Assembly: GCA_032871835.1 (NCBI GenBank) | Contig: CM065300.1 | Coordinates: forward strand, 65,669,192 to 65,733,191 | DNA: 64,000 nt | DNA from: Dipteronia dyeriana | Lineage: Eukaryota; Streptophyta; Magnoliopsida; Sapindales; Sapindaceae | Reading direction: 5' to 3' | Shown: in pieces, positions 46,507-57,454 of the stretch | Layout of the letters: each line of letters opens with the position of its first letter | How positions within the stretch are numbered: the first letter of the stretch is position 1 | Made by a program: the position numbers and the translations under genes | Notes under the pieces: generated by a model | The model's database searches: none | Seen by the model: only the letters and a program-made list of their open reading frames with translations | Told to the model about the DNA's origin: nothing

Positions 46507-47753
46507 TTATATATGTGTATATATATATATATATGTTTTATAGGTGGATTGTTATTACTCAATTTTGGTCCTAGAATTGCAATGTATTTTTGTTTTGGGA
46601 TTGTAACAAGAAGGGTGGTTTATCATCGTCATAATTTCCTTCTTGGTAGTTGCTAAGTTTTTTTATTTTGTTGTTGTAATAAAAAAAAACTGCAGTATTT
46701 TTTTATTTATAATTCTTTTGCAATACATTCAAGTATCGAAGACTCGAAGGTTTGAAGAATTGGGAGCAACCAGAATAAGTTTGGGACCGTGCGAGCTGTA
46801 GCAACAAACGTGTGTGCGAAGAGCATGCGGCCACGTTTGTTGTGGCATGGGCTGCGTACTTCAGCCCTATGGAAGCCATGGGCTGCGCATGACAACCCTT
46901 TTATGGGGTTGTGGAATGCACACGCCAATGGGTAAGAGCCAAGGGTGCGCATGCCCACGGGTGGCAGCCGAGGGAGTCCAAATGATGAAGGTCGCGTGAA
47001 GACTTGTTCGCCAAGAAAGGAGTTTTTTGTATTCCAAGACATGTAATTTACTTCGTTTCTAGGATGGACCAAAATTGTAGCTATTTATATTTTTATAAAT
47101 ATTGTAATGTTTGTCATTGTTTGATAACATGTCATATATAATAGAAGTGCCACTCATATATATCCCTTTTGGTTTGAACATGCATTGAATGATTTAGGTA
47201 TCTAATTGGCATCTAGATAACTTGGTAAATCATTCTATGGAATTCGATCACACACCTTAAACAATTAAGTGGCAGAAGGTGTTTTAGAACACCTATGGCC
47301 TCAAGTTTCGTTGAGCTTTATGTTTCATGTAATAACCTCCCAAGAAGTATTCATGAATGGAATTTAGCAAGATACTTCCTTACAATGATAGACTGCACAA
47401 TTAGCTCAAACGATATCTACTCCCAAAAGAGGGATATTTGTAAAGGATTATATTGAAGGTCGATAACTTGGTAACACACTCAATGTAATTTTATTACTAT
47501 CCTCCCAAGAGTTCTTGTTAATAAAATTGCAAGGCTAAAATTGACAACATTGGTTATTATGATAACAATTGGGTGGGACCTAGTCCAACTGGTGAATGAT
47601 GCGAACTCCTAAAGGAGGCGTGACATTTTTATGGGTGTTGGATCACCGTTGAATTTTACGATTGAATTATTTTATTTATAATTCAAGATAAATATTCGAA
47701 AGTGCTTTATCATGATTATTTACTTATATAATTTTTGTTATTGTTCAGAAATC
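46337..47753 (+). other. Copia B leader
   Basis: Includes a TA microsatellite (46458-46536), the GC-rich block, the hairpin at 46876-46931 and an antisense ORF of 121 codons (46707-47072), in the same positions as in copia A. The hairpin keeps CAACCC/GGGTTG. It has one compensated pair change: T/A in copia A is C/G here. Confidence 0.7.
46707..47072 (-). other. Antisense ORF (121 codons) in the copia B leader
   Basis: Same start, length and register as 14736-15101 with about 20 residue differences and no stop. No recognisable domain. See the copia A entry for alternatives. Confidence 0.3.
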
Positions 47754-48540
47754 ATGACCCCATCCCTAATCAACATCCTAAAAGACAATACTTTAACTGG
47801 TGATAATTATGTCACATGGAAAATGAAAATTGGGCTTTTATTGCAATCTGAAAAGCATAAGTTCGTTCTGTGCACTCCTAAACCACCTACTCCTACTAAT
47901 GAATCTACTCAGAAGCAAAGAGATGGCTAAATGTTACATTATGGCCACCATCTCCGACGTGTTGCAACAGCAACATGAAGGAATGGAGACTGCTGCTGAT
48001 ATAATGATGTCTCTAGATGAGATGTTTACTATGATGTCTAGGACGACTAAGAGAGAGACAGTGACTGCTTTTATGAATCTTAGGATGAAACTTGGACAGG
48101 GTGTGAAAGATCACATGATGAAAGTCCTAGCACATCTCAACATTGTTGAACTGAATGATGTTGAGATAGATGGTGAGACCAAAATTTACATGATTGTCAA
48201 CTCACTGTCGGATTCCTTTGATCAATTCAAGTTGGACTACACATTGAATATAAGGAATACACCTTGCAAGGCCAGATGCAAGATGTTCAAAGCGTGGAAA
48301 AAATCCTTGTGAAAGGCAAGGGTCAAGAGATTCATACCATAGGTAAAATTGCTACTGTTAAGGCCCATGAGAAGGTCAAGAAACAACAGAAGAAAAAGCA
48401 AGTAAGACCTACTAAGAAGGAGACAAAGAAAGTAACCAAGATCAAAGGGAAGTGTTTCCTTTGTGGTGAAAAGAGACATTGGAAAAGAAATTGCTCAAAG
48501 TCTCAAGACAAAAAGGAAGAAGGTAATATTAATTATCTTG
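47754..48540 (+). pseudogene. Copia B gag, broken
   Basis: Starts MTPSLINILKDNTLTGDNYV. A 32-bp deletion (relative to copia A 15944-15975) at about 47922 shifts the frame to an immediate TAA. The capsid part continues in another frame to 48312, shifts again near 48252 at the same place as in copia A, and ends with an intact zinc knuckle CFLCGEKRHWKRNC (near 48458-48495). Confidence 0.86.
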
Positions 48541-50007
48541 AAACATGTTTTTTGGCGGATTTTATGGATTCTTGGATCATAGACTCCGAAGCCACTAATC
48601 ATGTTTGTTTTCCTTACAAGGGTTTAAGGAAAGGAGAAGACTTAATGAGAACGAATTCAACTTACGTTTAGGCAATGGAGCGTTGGTGTATGCTAGTTCA
48701 GTAGAAGATATTAGAATTACTTTAGATTCTTATAGGCATTTAGATTTAATAGACGTTTATTATGTATCTCAATTCAAGAGGAATTTAATTTCAGTTTCTT
48801 GTTTAAATAAATTTGATTATTCGGTTACTTTTAATAAAGCTTTTATTATTAGTAAGAATGAAAAAATTATTTGCAAAGGTACATTGGAAAATAGTTTATT
48901 CTATTTGCATAGAAGTATCTCTCACTTGTTAGACACAGAGTCAACGGAACCTAATCATAAAAGAGTAAAATTATCAAAATATGAAACCTATCCATGGCGT
49001 TTGTGCCTAGGTCATATTAACCTTAATAGGATTAAAAGAATGGTAAGTGACGGACCTCTAAGTGACCTAAAGGTTGATGATCTACCAACTTTTGAATCTT
49101 ATTTGGAAGGTAAAATGACCAAAATGTCATTTACAACCAAAGGCATAAGAGCCATCGAATGTTTAGGATTGATACACACTGATGTGTGTGGACCTATGAG
49201 CATTTAAGCTAGAGGTGGATATGAGTGCTTCATCACTTTCACGGATGATCACTCAAGATATGGCTATGTGTATTTCATGAGACATAAGTCGGATGCTTTT
49301 GACATGTTTAAAGCATTTAAAGCTGATGTAGAAAATCAGCTTGAGAAACGCATAAAAATCTTGAGGTCTGATCGTGGTGGAGAATATCTATCTAGTTAGT
49401 TTCAGTAATATCATATTGATAATAAGATAGTTTCTCAATTTTCTGCACAAGGTACACCACAACAAAATGAGGTGGTAGAAAGGAGAAATAGAACTCTTTT
49501 GGACATGGTTAGGTCTTTGTTGAGTTATTCAATGCCCCATAACTCTTTTTGGGGATATGCTTTACAAACCGCTATGTACATTCTAAACGATATACCATCT
49601 AAGTCGGTTCCTAAAACACCGCATGTGTTATGGACCGGGCGAAAGCCTTGTTTACAACACTTAAGGATATTTGGATGTCCTGCGCACGTGTTAAAAGGAA
49701 AGACAGAAAAGATGGAGTCATGTTCAGAAACATGCATATTTGTAGGGTATTCAAAAGGAACAAAAGGATATTATTTATATAGTCCTTCATATCTTAAAGT
49801 ATTTGTTTCGACAAATGCTAAATTTCTGGAAGAGGACTGTATGAATAATTTTGTGCCTAAAAGTAGAATTGTCCTGAATGAGCTTTCAGAAGATACAATT
49901 CCATAAGAGGTTTCACAACCAAGCCCAATTGTAAGTTCTGTACCAACACAAGATCAACAATCTACCATACCTCATCGTAGTGACAGGGTTAGTAGACAAC
50001 CCGAGAG
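48541..50007 (+). pseudogene. Copia B protease and integrase, broken
   Basis: The protease motif reads WIIDSEATNHVC (Gly of DSG replaced by Glu). One T is missing near 48610 relative to copia A. Pre-integrase LCLGHINLNRIKRMVSDGPL leads into ITFTDDHSRYGYVYF and LRSDRGGEYLS, with stops at 49206 and near 49398, then [15 protein letters not shown] and the [12 protein letters not shown] [20 protein letters not shown] block up to a TAA near 49904 (CAA in copia A). Confidence 0.87.
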
Positions 50008-51637
50008 ATACATCTGTCTAGGAGAATTTGTAGAGAATCTTCCGGACGACGATGATCCCTATACGTACAAAGAGGCAATGGAAGATGTTGATTGTCTCCA
50101 ATGGCAAAAGGCAATGCAATCTGAAATTGAATCTATGTTCAAAAACAAAGTATGGTCTCTTGTAGACTTGCCTAAAGGGATAAAACTCATTGGGTGCAAG
50201 TGGGTCTACAAGAGTAAAAGAGGAATGAATGGAAAAGTGGAAACCTTTAAAGTTAGATTAGTAGCTAAAGTTTATACACAGAAGGAAGGTATTGATTATG
50301 AAGAAACCTTCTCTCCTGTGGCAATACTTAAATCCATTAGGATACTCTTATCCATTGCGGCATCTCTAGAACTAGAGATTTGGCAAATGGACGTTAAGAC
50401 AACTTTCCTTAATGGAAGTCTTGACAAAAGCATCTATATGATGCAACCAAAATGATTCATTGAAAAAGGTCAAGAGGAAAAGGGTATGCAAGTTGCAAAG
50501 ATCCATATATGGATTGAAGCAAGCATCCAGATCCTGGAACATAAGGTTCGATCAAGTCGTGAAAAGTTTTGTATTTATTCAAAACCTTGATGAACCTTGT
50601 GTATACAAAAGGATTAAAGGTGATAAGTTGGTTTTTCTAGTTCTTTACGTTGATGATATACTACTCATCGAAAACAATGTAGGTGTATGGACATCAGTAA
50701 AAGAATGGTTAGCAAAACAATTTGATATGAAGGACTGAGGAGAAGCAAGTTCTATTCTTGGTATCCAAGTCATAAGGGATAGAAAGAATAGAACGATTGC
50801 ATTATCCCAAGCTTCATACATAGATAAAATATTGTCTAGGTTTTCCATGCAAGATTTCAAGAAAGGTATGTTACCTTTCAGACATGGAATCAAACTTTCT
50901 AAGAAACAAGTTCCTAAGAATAAGCATGAAGAGCATTTCATGATTAGGGTTCCATATGCATCGGCGGTTGGAAGTCTCTTGTATGCAATGTTCTGTACTA
51001 TACCAGATATTTGTTTTGTTAAGGGGATAGTTAGCAGGTTTCAATCAAAGCCTGGTCCTGATCACTAGACGACAATCAAACATATTTTCAAGTATCTCAG
51101 GAGAATGAGAGATTATATGATTGTATACTCTGGAGGGGATTTAATTCATGTTAGGTATACAGATTCTGATTTTAAGTCAAGTTTTAACTCTAAGAGATCA
51201 AAATCAGGATTTGTGTTTGCAATTGGAGGAGGGGCAGTCATAAAGAGAACTATCAAGCAATCTTGTATTGCTGATTCCACCATGTAAGCCGAGTATGTTG
51301 CCGCAAGCAAGGCTGTTAAAGAGCTGTCTGGCTCCGCCGATTCTTGATTGACCTAGAAGTGGTTCCTGACGCGAATAAGCAGATCACTATCTATTGTGAC
51401 AATAGTGGAGTAGTGGCTAATTCGAGAGAACCAAGAATTCATAAGAGAGGGAAACACATTGAAAGAAAGTATCACCTTCTCAGGAAAATTGTGCATAGGG
51501 GTGATGTGAGTACATGACGATTGCCAAGATCGCGTCAACAGATAATCTAGCGGATCCCTTTACAAAGACTCTTCCACAAGAGAGTTTTGATGGGCATCTA
51601 GAGAACATGGGGATGAGAGATATGACACATTTGCTAT
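50008..51637 (+). pseudogene. Copia B reverse transcriptase and RNase H, broken
   Basis: The RT begins with the WQKAMQSEIESMFKNKVWSL and GCKWVYKSKRG blocks, IDYEETFSPVA and LEIWQMDVKTTFLNGSLDKS (first catalytic Asp), then FLVLYVDDILLIENN (YVDD near 50650). Stops: TGA near 50454, TGA near 50738 and TAG near 51067. RNase H has TDSDFKSSFNSKRSKSGFVF, then the TAA at 51285-51287 and the missing base at 51323/51324 that copia A shares, and a C-terminus ending near 51600. Unlike copia A it keeps the N-terminal RT half. Confidence 0.9.
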
Positions 51638-51653
51638 AGAGCAAGTGGGAGAT
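51638..51653 (+). other. Polypurine tract of copia B
   Basis: AGAGCAAGTGGGAGAT directly before the 3' LTR. Confidence 0.82.
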
Positions 51654-52836
51654 TGTTGGGATTATGCTCGATAGCAAAAATATAATAATGTATTTGACAA
51701 TATTTTCATATTAATAAAGTGATTTTTAGTTTAACAAATTTTATAGCATTTATAGTTTAATTATTATAATTAAAAAAAGTAAATAATCATAAGGTCAAAA
51801 GACTATGAGAAAAGAAGAATTGTTCATACATCGAGATATGTATGAGTTGACATAATTCTTTAGTTAGTCTTGAATAATATTCACAACTTAAGATAAAGGT
51901 TGGGTGACTTTATCTTGTCAAAGTTGTAAATTCTTTTGCTAGCATTTGAGTGTGATCAAATGTGTTATGAAGAGTCTAAAATCATCAAAGTGTGGTGTCT
52001 TTGGGCAAAATAATCTAATGCACTTGGTGCATTGAATTGGATCACAGTGAGATACTTTATCTAGAACCGTCGATGGATAAAAGTTTTCACTTGAAGACAA
52101 TCAGAGAGTCTATCTCAATTCTGAGATAAATGATGGACTTATGGTTGCAAGTGTTATCATTTGAGCAATCAATGAGTATGATTATATAGCATAGTCTATC
52201 CTCGATAGTTTGGTGGCATTCATTTGTTAATTGATAGAGGACTTCATTTATAGATATGGACATCGTGGCTCTATTTATTAAATGAGAGTAGAATATCATT
52301 ATATTGATGTTTTGAGGTATTGGATATTAAATATTAACGTTAAGTTTTCAATAGTGTCTATTGAAGTATGGTTTCTGGACAAGTCAAAATATCCAAGTCC
52401 AAAATGTGGTCATATAAGTAAATATGGTAACTTGGAGAGGTATAGGCGGTCTATGAACTCTTGGGAATTACTGATATTCTTCACGACGATACACTTTCTC
52501 CAATAAGATTGTCTAGGGTATGAGTAAGAAATATTAACTTATTCTATCTTTATTTAAGAGTTCAATTTTAGTTCTTTAGTGGAATGAACTAAAATTAATA
52601 GATCGGACCTAAGTGAATCATTTGTTGATTGTGATTGGGTTGTGTCTATTGGAGCTTAAATTTAGATAGCCCGCCAAGATCCTCAATCCACACGAACTTG
52701 CATGGATCACTTGATATATTCTACCGGACCAATTTAAGGGTCCATCTAGAATTGTATTAAGGCATGTGGACTAGTTTATTTTTGTAAGAATGGGTCTAGT
52801 TCACATGTGGACTTTTTATTAAGGTCCAATGGATTT

Positions 52837-52889
<53 letters not shown>

Positions 52890-53940
52890 GGCCCATATAT
52901 GGTGTTGGGCGGCAAAGCTATACAGTTTAGCTTAATTATATTATTTTTATTTTATTATTTAATTAAATGGAAATTAATTAATTTGGTAAATAATTAATTA
53001 TTTAATTAAAAGTCAAAATCTTTTTCTAGTAGGAGAAGGTCTTCTAATGTTATACTATTGTTGGTTGTATAATTAATATTAAAGATTATATTTGATAATT
53101 AGATAAATAAAAAGAATTATTTATCTAGTCAAATTAAGAAATCTTTAATATGGTTACAAATACATTATTTAAGTTGGATTAAGAGTCTTGGTGTAGGAAA
53201 GAATTCTTTTTGGAAAAGGATTCTTGGTCACCATGTAAATCCACATAATGATAGGATTCTTTCCCATCAAGTAAATCCTTCTTAGGAAAGGATTTGTGAT
53301 CCTATATATACCTCTTAAATTCGGCCAGCCCTTACAGATTTCCAAGAGAGAATTTCGGCCAGCCCTAGGAATTTTAGAGGGATAGAATTCGGCCACCATA
53401 AGAATTTTGGGAGAAAATTTTATTTTTGCACTAGATAAAAAAATAAAATTCGATCAACTCTAAGAAATAGTGTGAAATTCGACAAAGAAGAAAATGAAGA
53501 AAGAACGTTTAGTTTTCTATAGTACACTAGTAGCCTTTACATTAAAAGGTTTTGTGTACAACATCGAATCAAGGTTCACACGATTTTCAATCAAATTGAT
53601 TGATAATTCACAAATGATTTAACGTTTTTTGTTTTCTTCTTGGAGGATTATTGTAACTAACAAGGAGAAAGATTTTGTTTGTTTCCATTCTCAGGTATAC
53701 AATTTAAAGAAAGGGATCCCACACTCTCAGGTAATTCATGTTCGTGATTGGATTGGAAGATCTTATGGATTCAATTTGACGTTTGTTCAATTGTCACGAG
53801 ATAAAAGTACGACACTTTTTATATACATCAATTAATCTAGGGTTAAGGTTCTTGTTATTATAAAGGGAAAATTTTTATTTACACGGAAACTCTAATTTTA
53901 ATTTTTTTTTTCATGCTTCCGTTGCACGATTTTCCTTACA
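51654..53940 (+). repeat. Copia B 3' LTR
   Basis: Begins TGTTGGGATTATGC, ends TTTTCCTTACA and is followed by ATCTT. It contains a TA run at about 52840-52887, much longer than in the sister LTRs. Confidence 0.94.
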
Positions 53941-53945
53941 ATCTT

Positions 53946-54306
53946 CAGCTATCACATCTCCTAATTCTTTTTCAATTAGACTAACACATACTTGAGGGAT
54001 CACCCTATCTTCTCCTAGTATAAACTGAACATCATCCACGTTTCTTATAAATGTGTGACACGTTATCCCATGAATGATTGATATATACTGTAGATCAACA
54101 ATGTATTTATTCACATCGTACTTTACAACGGTTTGCACGATCGACACCGGTTCTTCGTAAGTCATATTCTTTTACACATACAATCCATAGTTATCGGAAC
54201 CTAAAAACCTCTAACTTCCGTCAGGTAATTGCTTACATCGACCGTTGTAAGATATGACTATTCTCACCTGATTCATTGTCCCGTGAAAATCATCATCACA
54301 AACCAT
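53946..54306 (-). pseudogene. MULE transposase N-terminus
   Basis: Starts MVCDDDFHGTMNQVRIVISY at 54306, followed by NGRCKQLPDGS-stop-RFLG, a stop before KNMTYEEPVSIVQTVVKYDV, and IIHGITCHTFIRNVDDVQFI and LGEDRVIPQVCVSLIEKE. This resembles the N-terminal domain found upstream of the MuDR DNA-binding region in plant MULE transposases. It is cut at the ATCTT duplication of copia B and resumes at 44217. Two in-frame stops are present. Confidence 0.72.
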
Positions 54307-54994
54307 TATTAACAAAATAAAATAAATATTACATTTACAATTAATAAGAATTAAAAAAAAATATTAACTGTAAGGGATCAAACATTTTTTGTAAGGGATC
54401 GATTCTTTTTTTAATGTATGACAGAGCTTATTTTAACAAGAATCAAGCTTTTTTTTTTATCGAGCTTTTTTTGTAAGGGATCAAAACAATTTGTAATTGA
54501 TCGAGTTTTTTTTGTAAGAGATCGAGAACTTTTTGTAAGGGATCGATAACTTTTTCTGAGAGATCGAGCATATTTTTTCAAATAATCGAGCTTTTTTCAA
54601 AAAAAATCGGTCCAATATAAAATAACCTCTATTCTTTTTAAACTAATCTCGGTCACACATAAAAAAGTTCAGATCTATTAAAAAAACTCGTAACCTAGAG
54701 ATTAAATGTTCATACAAAGACTAGAACAATATATCATAAGGAATGGATACATTGTTAAACCACACAGAAATGCATGCAAAATATCTGAAATGCATGAAAA
54801 ATATATATATGAAGATCAGAAATATTTGTTACCTTCTAGTGCAGAATCTGGAGAGAGACAATTTTTTTGGAGAGAGAGGAGTTGTAGATCGATTTTCAGA
54901 CAACTTTTTTTAGAAAGAGAGAGACGAGTTAAATCGGCACCTTTTAAAGAATAAAGTTTAGAAGCAATTTAGGTAGTTTACCATAATAAATGTC
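54307..54994 (-). promoter_or_regulatory. Subterminal/promoter region of the MULE transposase
   Basis: Holds several GATCGAGNNTTTTT phrases (54405-54600) related to the AATCGAGCATATTTTT repeats of the left side, on the same strand. GA-rich runs (54850-54930) follow near the terminus. No coding signal. Confidence 0.5.
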
Positions 54995-55071
54995 TTTTCA
55001 ACTTAAGTTATTAAATTCGTGATATCATTACAACATACAATAAAAAAGGTGACATACCTCACCATTTCCAC
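54995..55071 (-). repeat. MULE right terminal inverted repeat (degenerate)
   Basis: The reversed sequence GTGGAAATGGTGAGGTATGT and the following GTTGTAATGATATCACGAAT pair with the left end. It is bordered by TATATTATA at 55072-55080. Confidence 0.58.
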
Positions 55072-55080
55072 TATATTATA

Positions 55081-57286
55081 AGTAAAATCTTATAGGAGAA
55101 TGAATTTAATTTACATCATAGTGTGAAGATACGCTAAAAAATAAAATAATAATAATCTCAAATTAGGGGTCATTTGTTTTTTCCACTTAAAAATTAATGG
55201 GTCTGAATCATAATTATTAAGTTTTTTTGTTTGTTTTGTTTGTTTTGTTTGTTTTTTTAAGTGGTCAAACAACTTAAAAATCCTAAAAAAATAAATTAAA
55301 ATAAAAGGTAAGAAATTCTGACTTTTAACTTAATTGCAAATCACTGGATTGCATTAAATGCAATCTAAATTTTTTTTTCCAATACTATCCTTCCATATAT
55401 AACATATTTCCAATTTCATCAAAATTACATTTGGTATAGAAATGTTTATTTTAATATATTGCTTATTTTAAATAGTTTTAAAAATAAAAAAGAACTCTAA
55501 TCACTGTTCATATTGTTGTTTAATATTGATACTTTATTATGATATTATGGTGATGTATATATATATATATATGAGTATTTTGTACGAGTTTTTCTGATGT
55601 CACTTAAAAAAAACACTTTTCTTTTCTTAAAAAAATGAAGTTTGTTTGTAATAAAAAAAAAAGATCATGATCGTATGTGTTCATATATAATTATTATTTT
55701 TAGATTTTTTATATTCCATATTATATGTATAATTGTTTAATATAGGTATAAATGTAAAATTACTTATATTCAGACAATTTTACTTTAAAAAACAAACGTG
55801 TTGACAATACATTCAGATATGAGAAGAAAATAACATGTCATTCAGGTTCAGATTTCAGTCCCTATTTGGTCATTAGAAAAATTCATGACTGCTCAGTATT
55901 CAGACAAAAAAACAAACGACCTCTTGGTATGTGTTAGAGATCGATTCTCCTTACGTAATGGTAAAGAATACAAATTAGAATCATATATACCTAGTAAGTA
56001 TTAAATAAGCCTAATAGAAGATCATTTAGCTTTTGTTTAATTTTATGACCAAAACAAATCTAATTAAATACTCCATTTTAGAGCTGAAAACAAAGTCCTA
56101 AAAACCAATGAGCACCAAGAAGATGGAATATTTGCTCAATTGTTGCCTCGCCTTGAATTTTCCTTCCAAACAAGGATGAAGTGAATTGCTCGGTTCTTTT
56201 TTCATTTTTTTTATTCATTATTTGAAAAATGAAGTAAATTGTGCATATGTCTATGTCTCCTTCTAAGATGGAGAATAGTGATCATTTATCAACAACATGC
56301 GTGATTGATTATATATGCATGATGCATGCATCAACTCACTATCACTAGAAGGATAAAAGGAAGTTATTGATCCAAGATTGGAGGAAATTATATAAATTCA
56401 ACAGTTTTTACTTTTGCCCATCTTATTATATAATACAATAAAAAAGATTTCTTATTGTCAACTCAATTTTGTTTAGAAGCATTACGACAACTATTATAAT
56501 CTAACCGATAGAACCAGGGGTGTAGCTGGAAAAAAAATCTGGGGTGGACTAATATAATATTTTTTTCTTATTTAAAAATCTTAAAAAAAAATCTTATTTA
56601 AAAATCTTAAAATTTTTCTTTGTAATAATCAAATCAAACAATGCGGGAGAAAATTCATAATAAGAAAAACATTAAAGATATACATAGTGGTAACACACAA
56701 TAAAAAAATTTAACATATATTTTTCTTTTCAAATCTCCAAAAGTAAAATAAACCTTAGTTTTCGTAGATTTTTCTTCTTTTTCCTAACTTTGTTATCCCA
56801 CAAGAAGACACATTAATCTACAAAACCTAAATCTCAATAATAAAATACAATACTTAAATAACAATCATAAAATACAAATCCTAAAATCAAATTCATTATA
56901 AGTAAATAAATAAATAAAGATTAAAACTTAGGGAATTTACTATCAAATTAAGAGATTTAAGATAAGAGAGGACTCAGAAAAGTTAGAGTTTGAGATTTGA
57001 GAAAGTGGAAAAATATAAATGTGAGTGATTTGAGAATCCGTCGAATAACGATTACTGAAACAAAAAGAGTTATTTTATTTTATTTTATTGTTTTTCATTT
57101 AGGTCGATATATTTTAACAAAGTTTTTGGATTAGTTAAACATATTTTATAAAATTTTATTTATTGGTCTTTAGTAAATTTAAAATATTTGGTTATAGTTT
57201 TATTTATTGAGTTTTAGTAAGTTTAACACTAGAAATCAAAGTTTAATTAATAAAACAAAACTTGAAAAAAAAAATTCAAAAAACTT
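55081..57286. other. AT-rich intergenic, nothing recognised
   Basis: No coding or RNA gene signal. Short TA runs near 55556-55571 and homopolymers. Near 56515 the phrase CCAGGGGTGTAGCTGG with CTGGGGTGG recalls non-autonomous DNA transposon ends, but no partner end was found. Confidence 0.4.
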
Positions 57287-57454
57287 CCGTGACGGTTCAA
57301 ATTCCACAATGTTAGAACATATTGATATCAAACAATATATGTATGACGGATATCTATGTAATCTCATAATGAAAGATAACTATTTTCATAATTCGAAAAA
57401 AAACTCCTCATATATACTTATAAAATATACATTGTGGAATTTGAACCGTCACGT
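57287..57454. repeat. 167-bp fold-back with perfect 25-bp arms
   Basis: Positions 57288-57312 (starting CGTGACGGTTCAAATTCCAC) are the exact reverse complement of 57429-57453. The 116-bp interior is AT-rich. The right side has extra TAGTG before GGAAG when compared with the left CTTC, so the arms once extended further. It is probably a MITE or fold-back element; no target duplication is clear. Confidence 0.75.

Larger units (their letters stand above)
44218..53940 (+). mobile_element. Complete Ty1/copia element B inserted in the MULE transposase
   Basis: 9.7 kb with LTRs at 44218-46318 (2101 bp) and 51654-53940 (2287 bp), the 5-bp duplication ATCTT, a primer site, leader, gag, protease, integrase, RT, RNase H and polypurine tract. 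Same family as copia A. The gene order PR-IN-RT-RH is visible, so Ty1/copia is certain; the exact lineage is not assigned. Coding regions carry multiple stops. Removing it and one ATCTT reconnects the MULE transposase reading direction. Confidence 0.95.
36846..55071. mobile_element. Mutator-like element (MULE) with transposase and DUF1985/Ulp1-like gene
   Basis: The element holds two convergent genes, as in MuDR: an Ulp1-like gene on plus starting near the left end, and a mudrA-like transposase on minus starting near the right end. A copia insertion (44218-53940) splits the transposase. The ends are degenerate inverted repeats flanked by TATATTATG and TATATTATA (8 of 9 matching, expected 9-bp duplication). 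Without copia B it is about 8.5 kb. MULEs carrying Ulp1-like peptidase genes with DUF1985-type domains are known in plants (the KAONASHI group in Arabidopsis). The TA-rich flank makes the exact ends provisional. Confidence 0.75.

Noticed and set aside
46353..46656. Tyr/Ile-repeat ORFs
   Set aside because: Translation of a TA microsatellite in the copia B leader.
53941..54165. A separate small gene right of copia B
   Set aside because: It is the N-terminal part of the MULE transposase, reconnected when copia B and one ATCTT are removed.
57291..57302. Possible tRNA gene suggested by the B-box-like GGTTCAAATTCC
   Set aside because: No A box, acceptor stem or cloverleaf around it; the feature is a simple fold-back.
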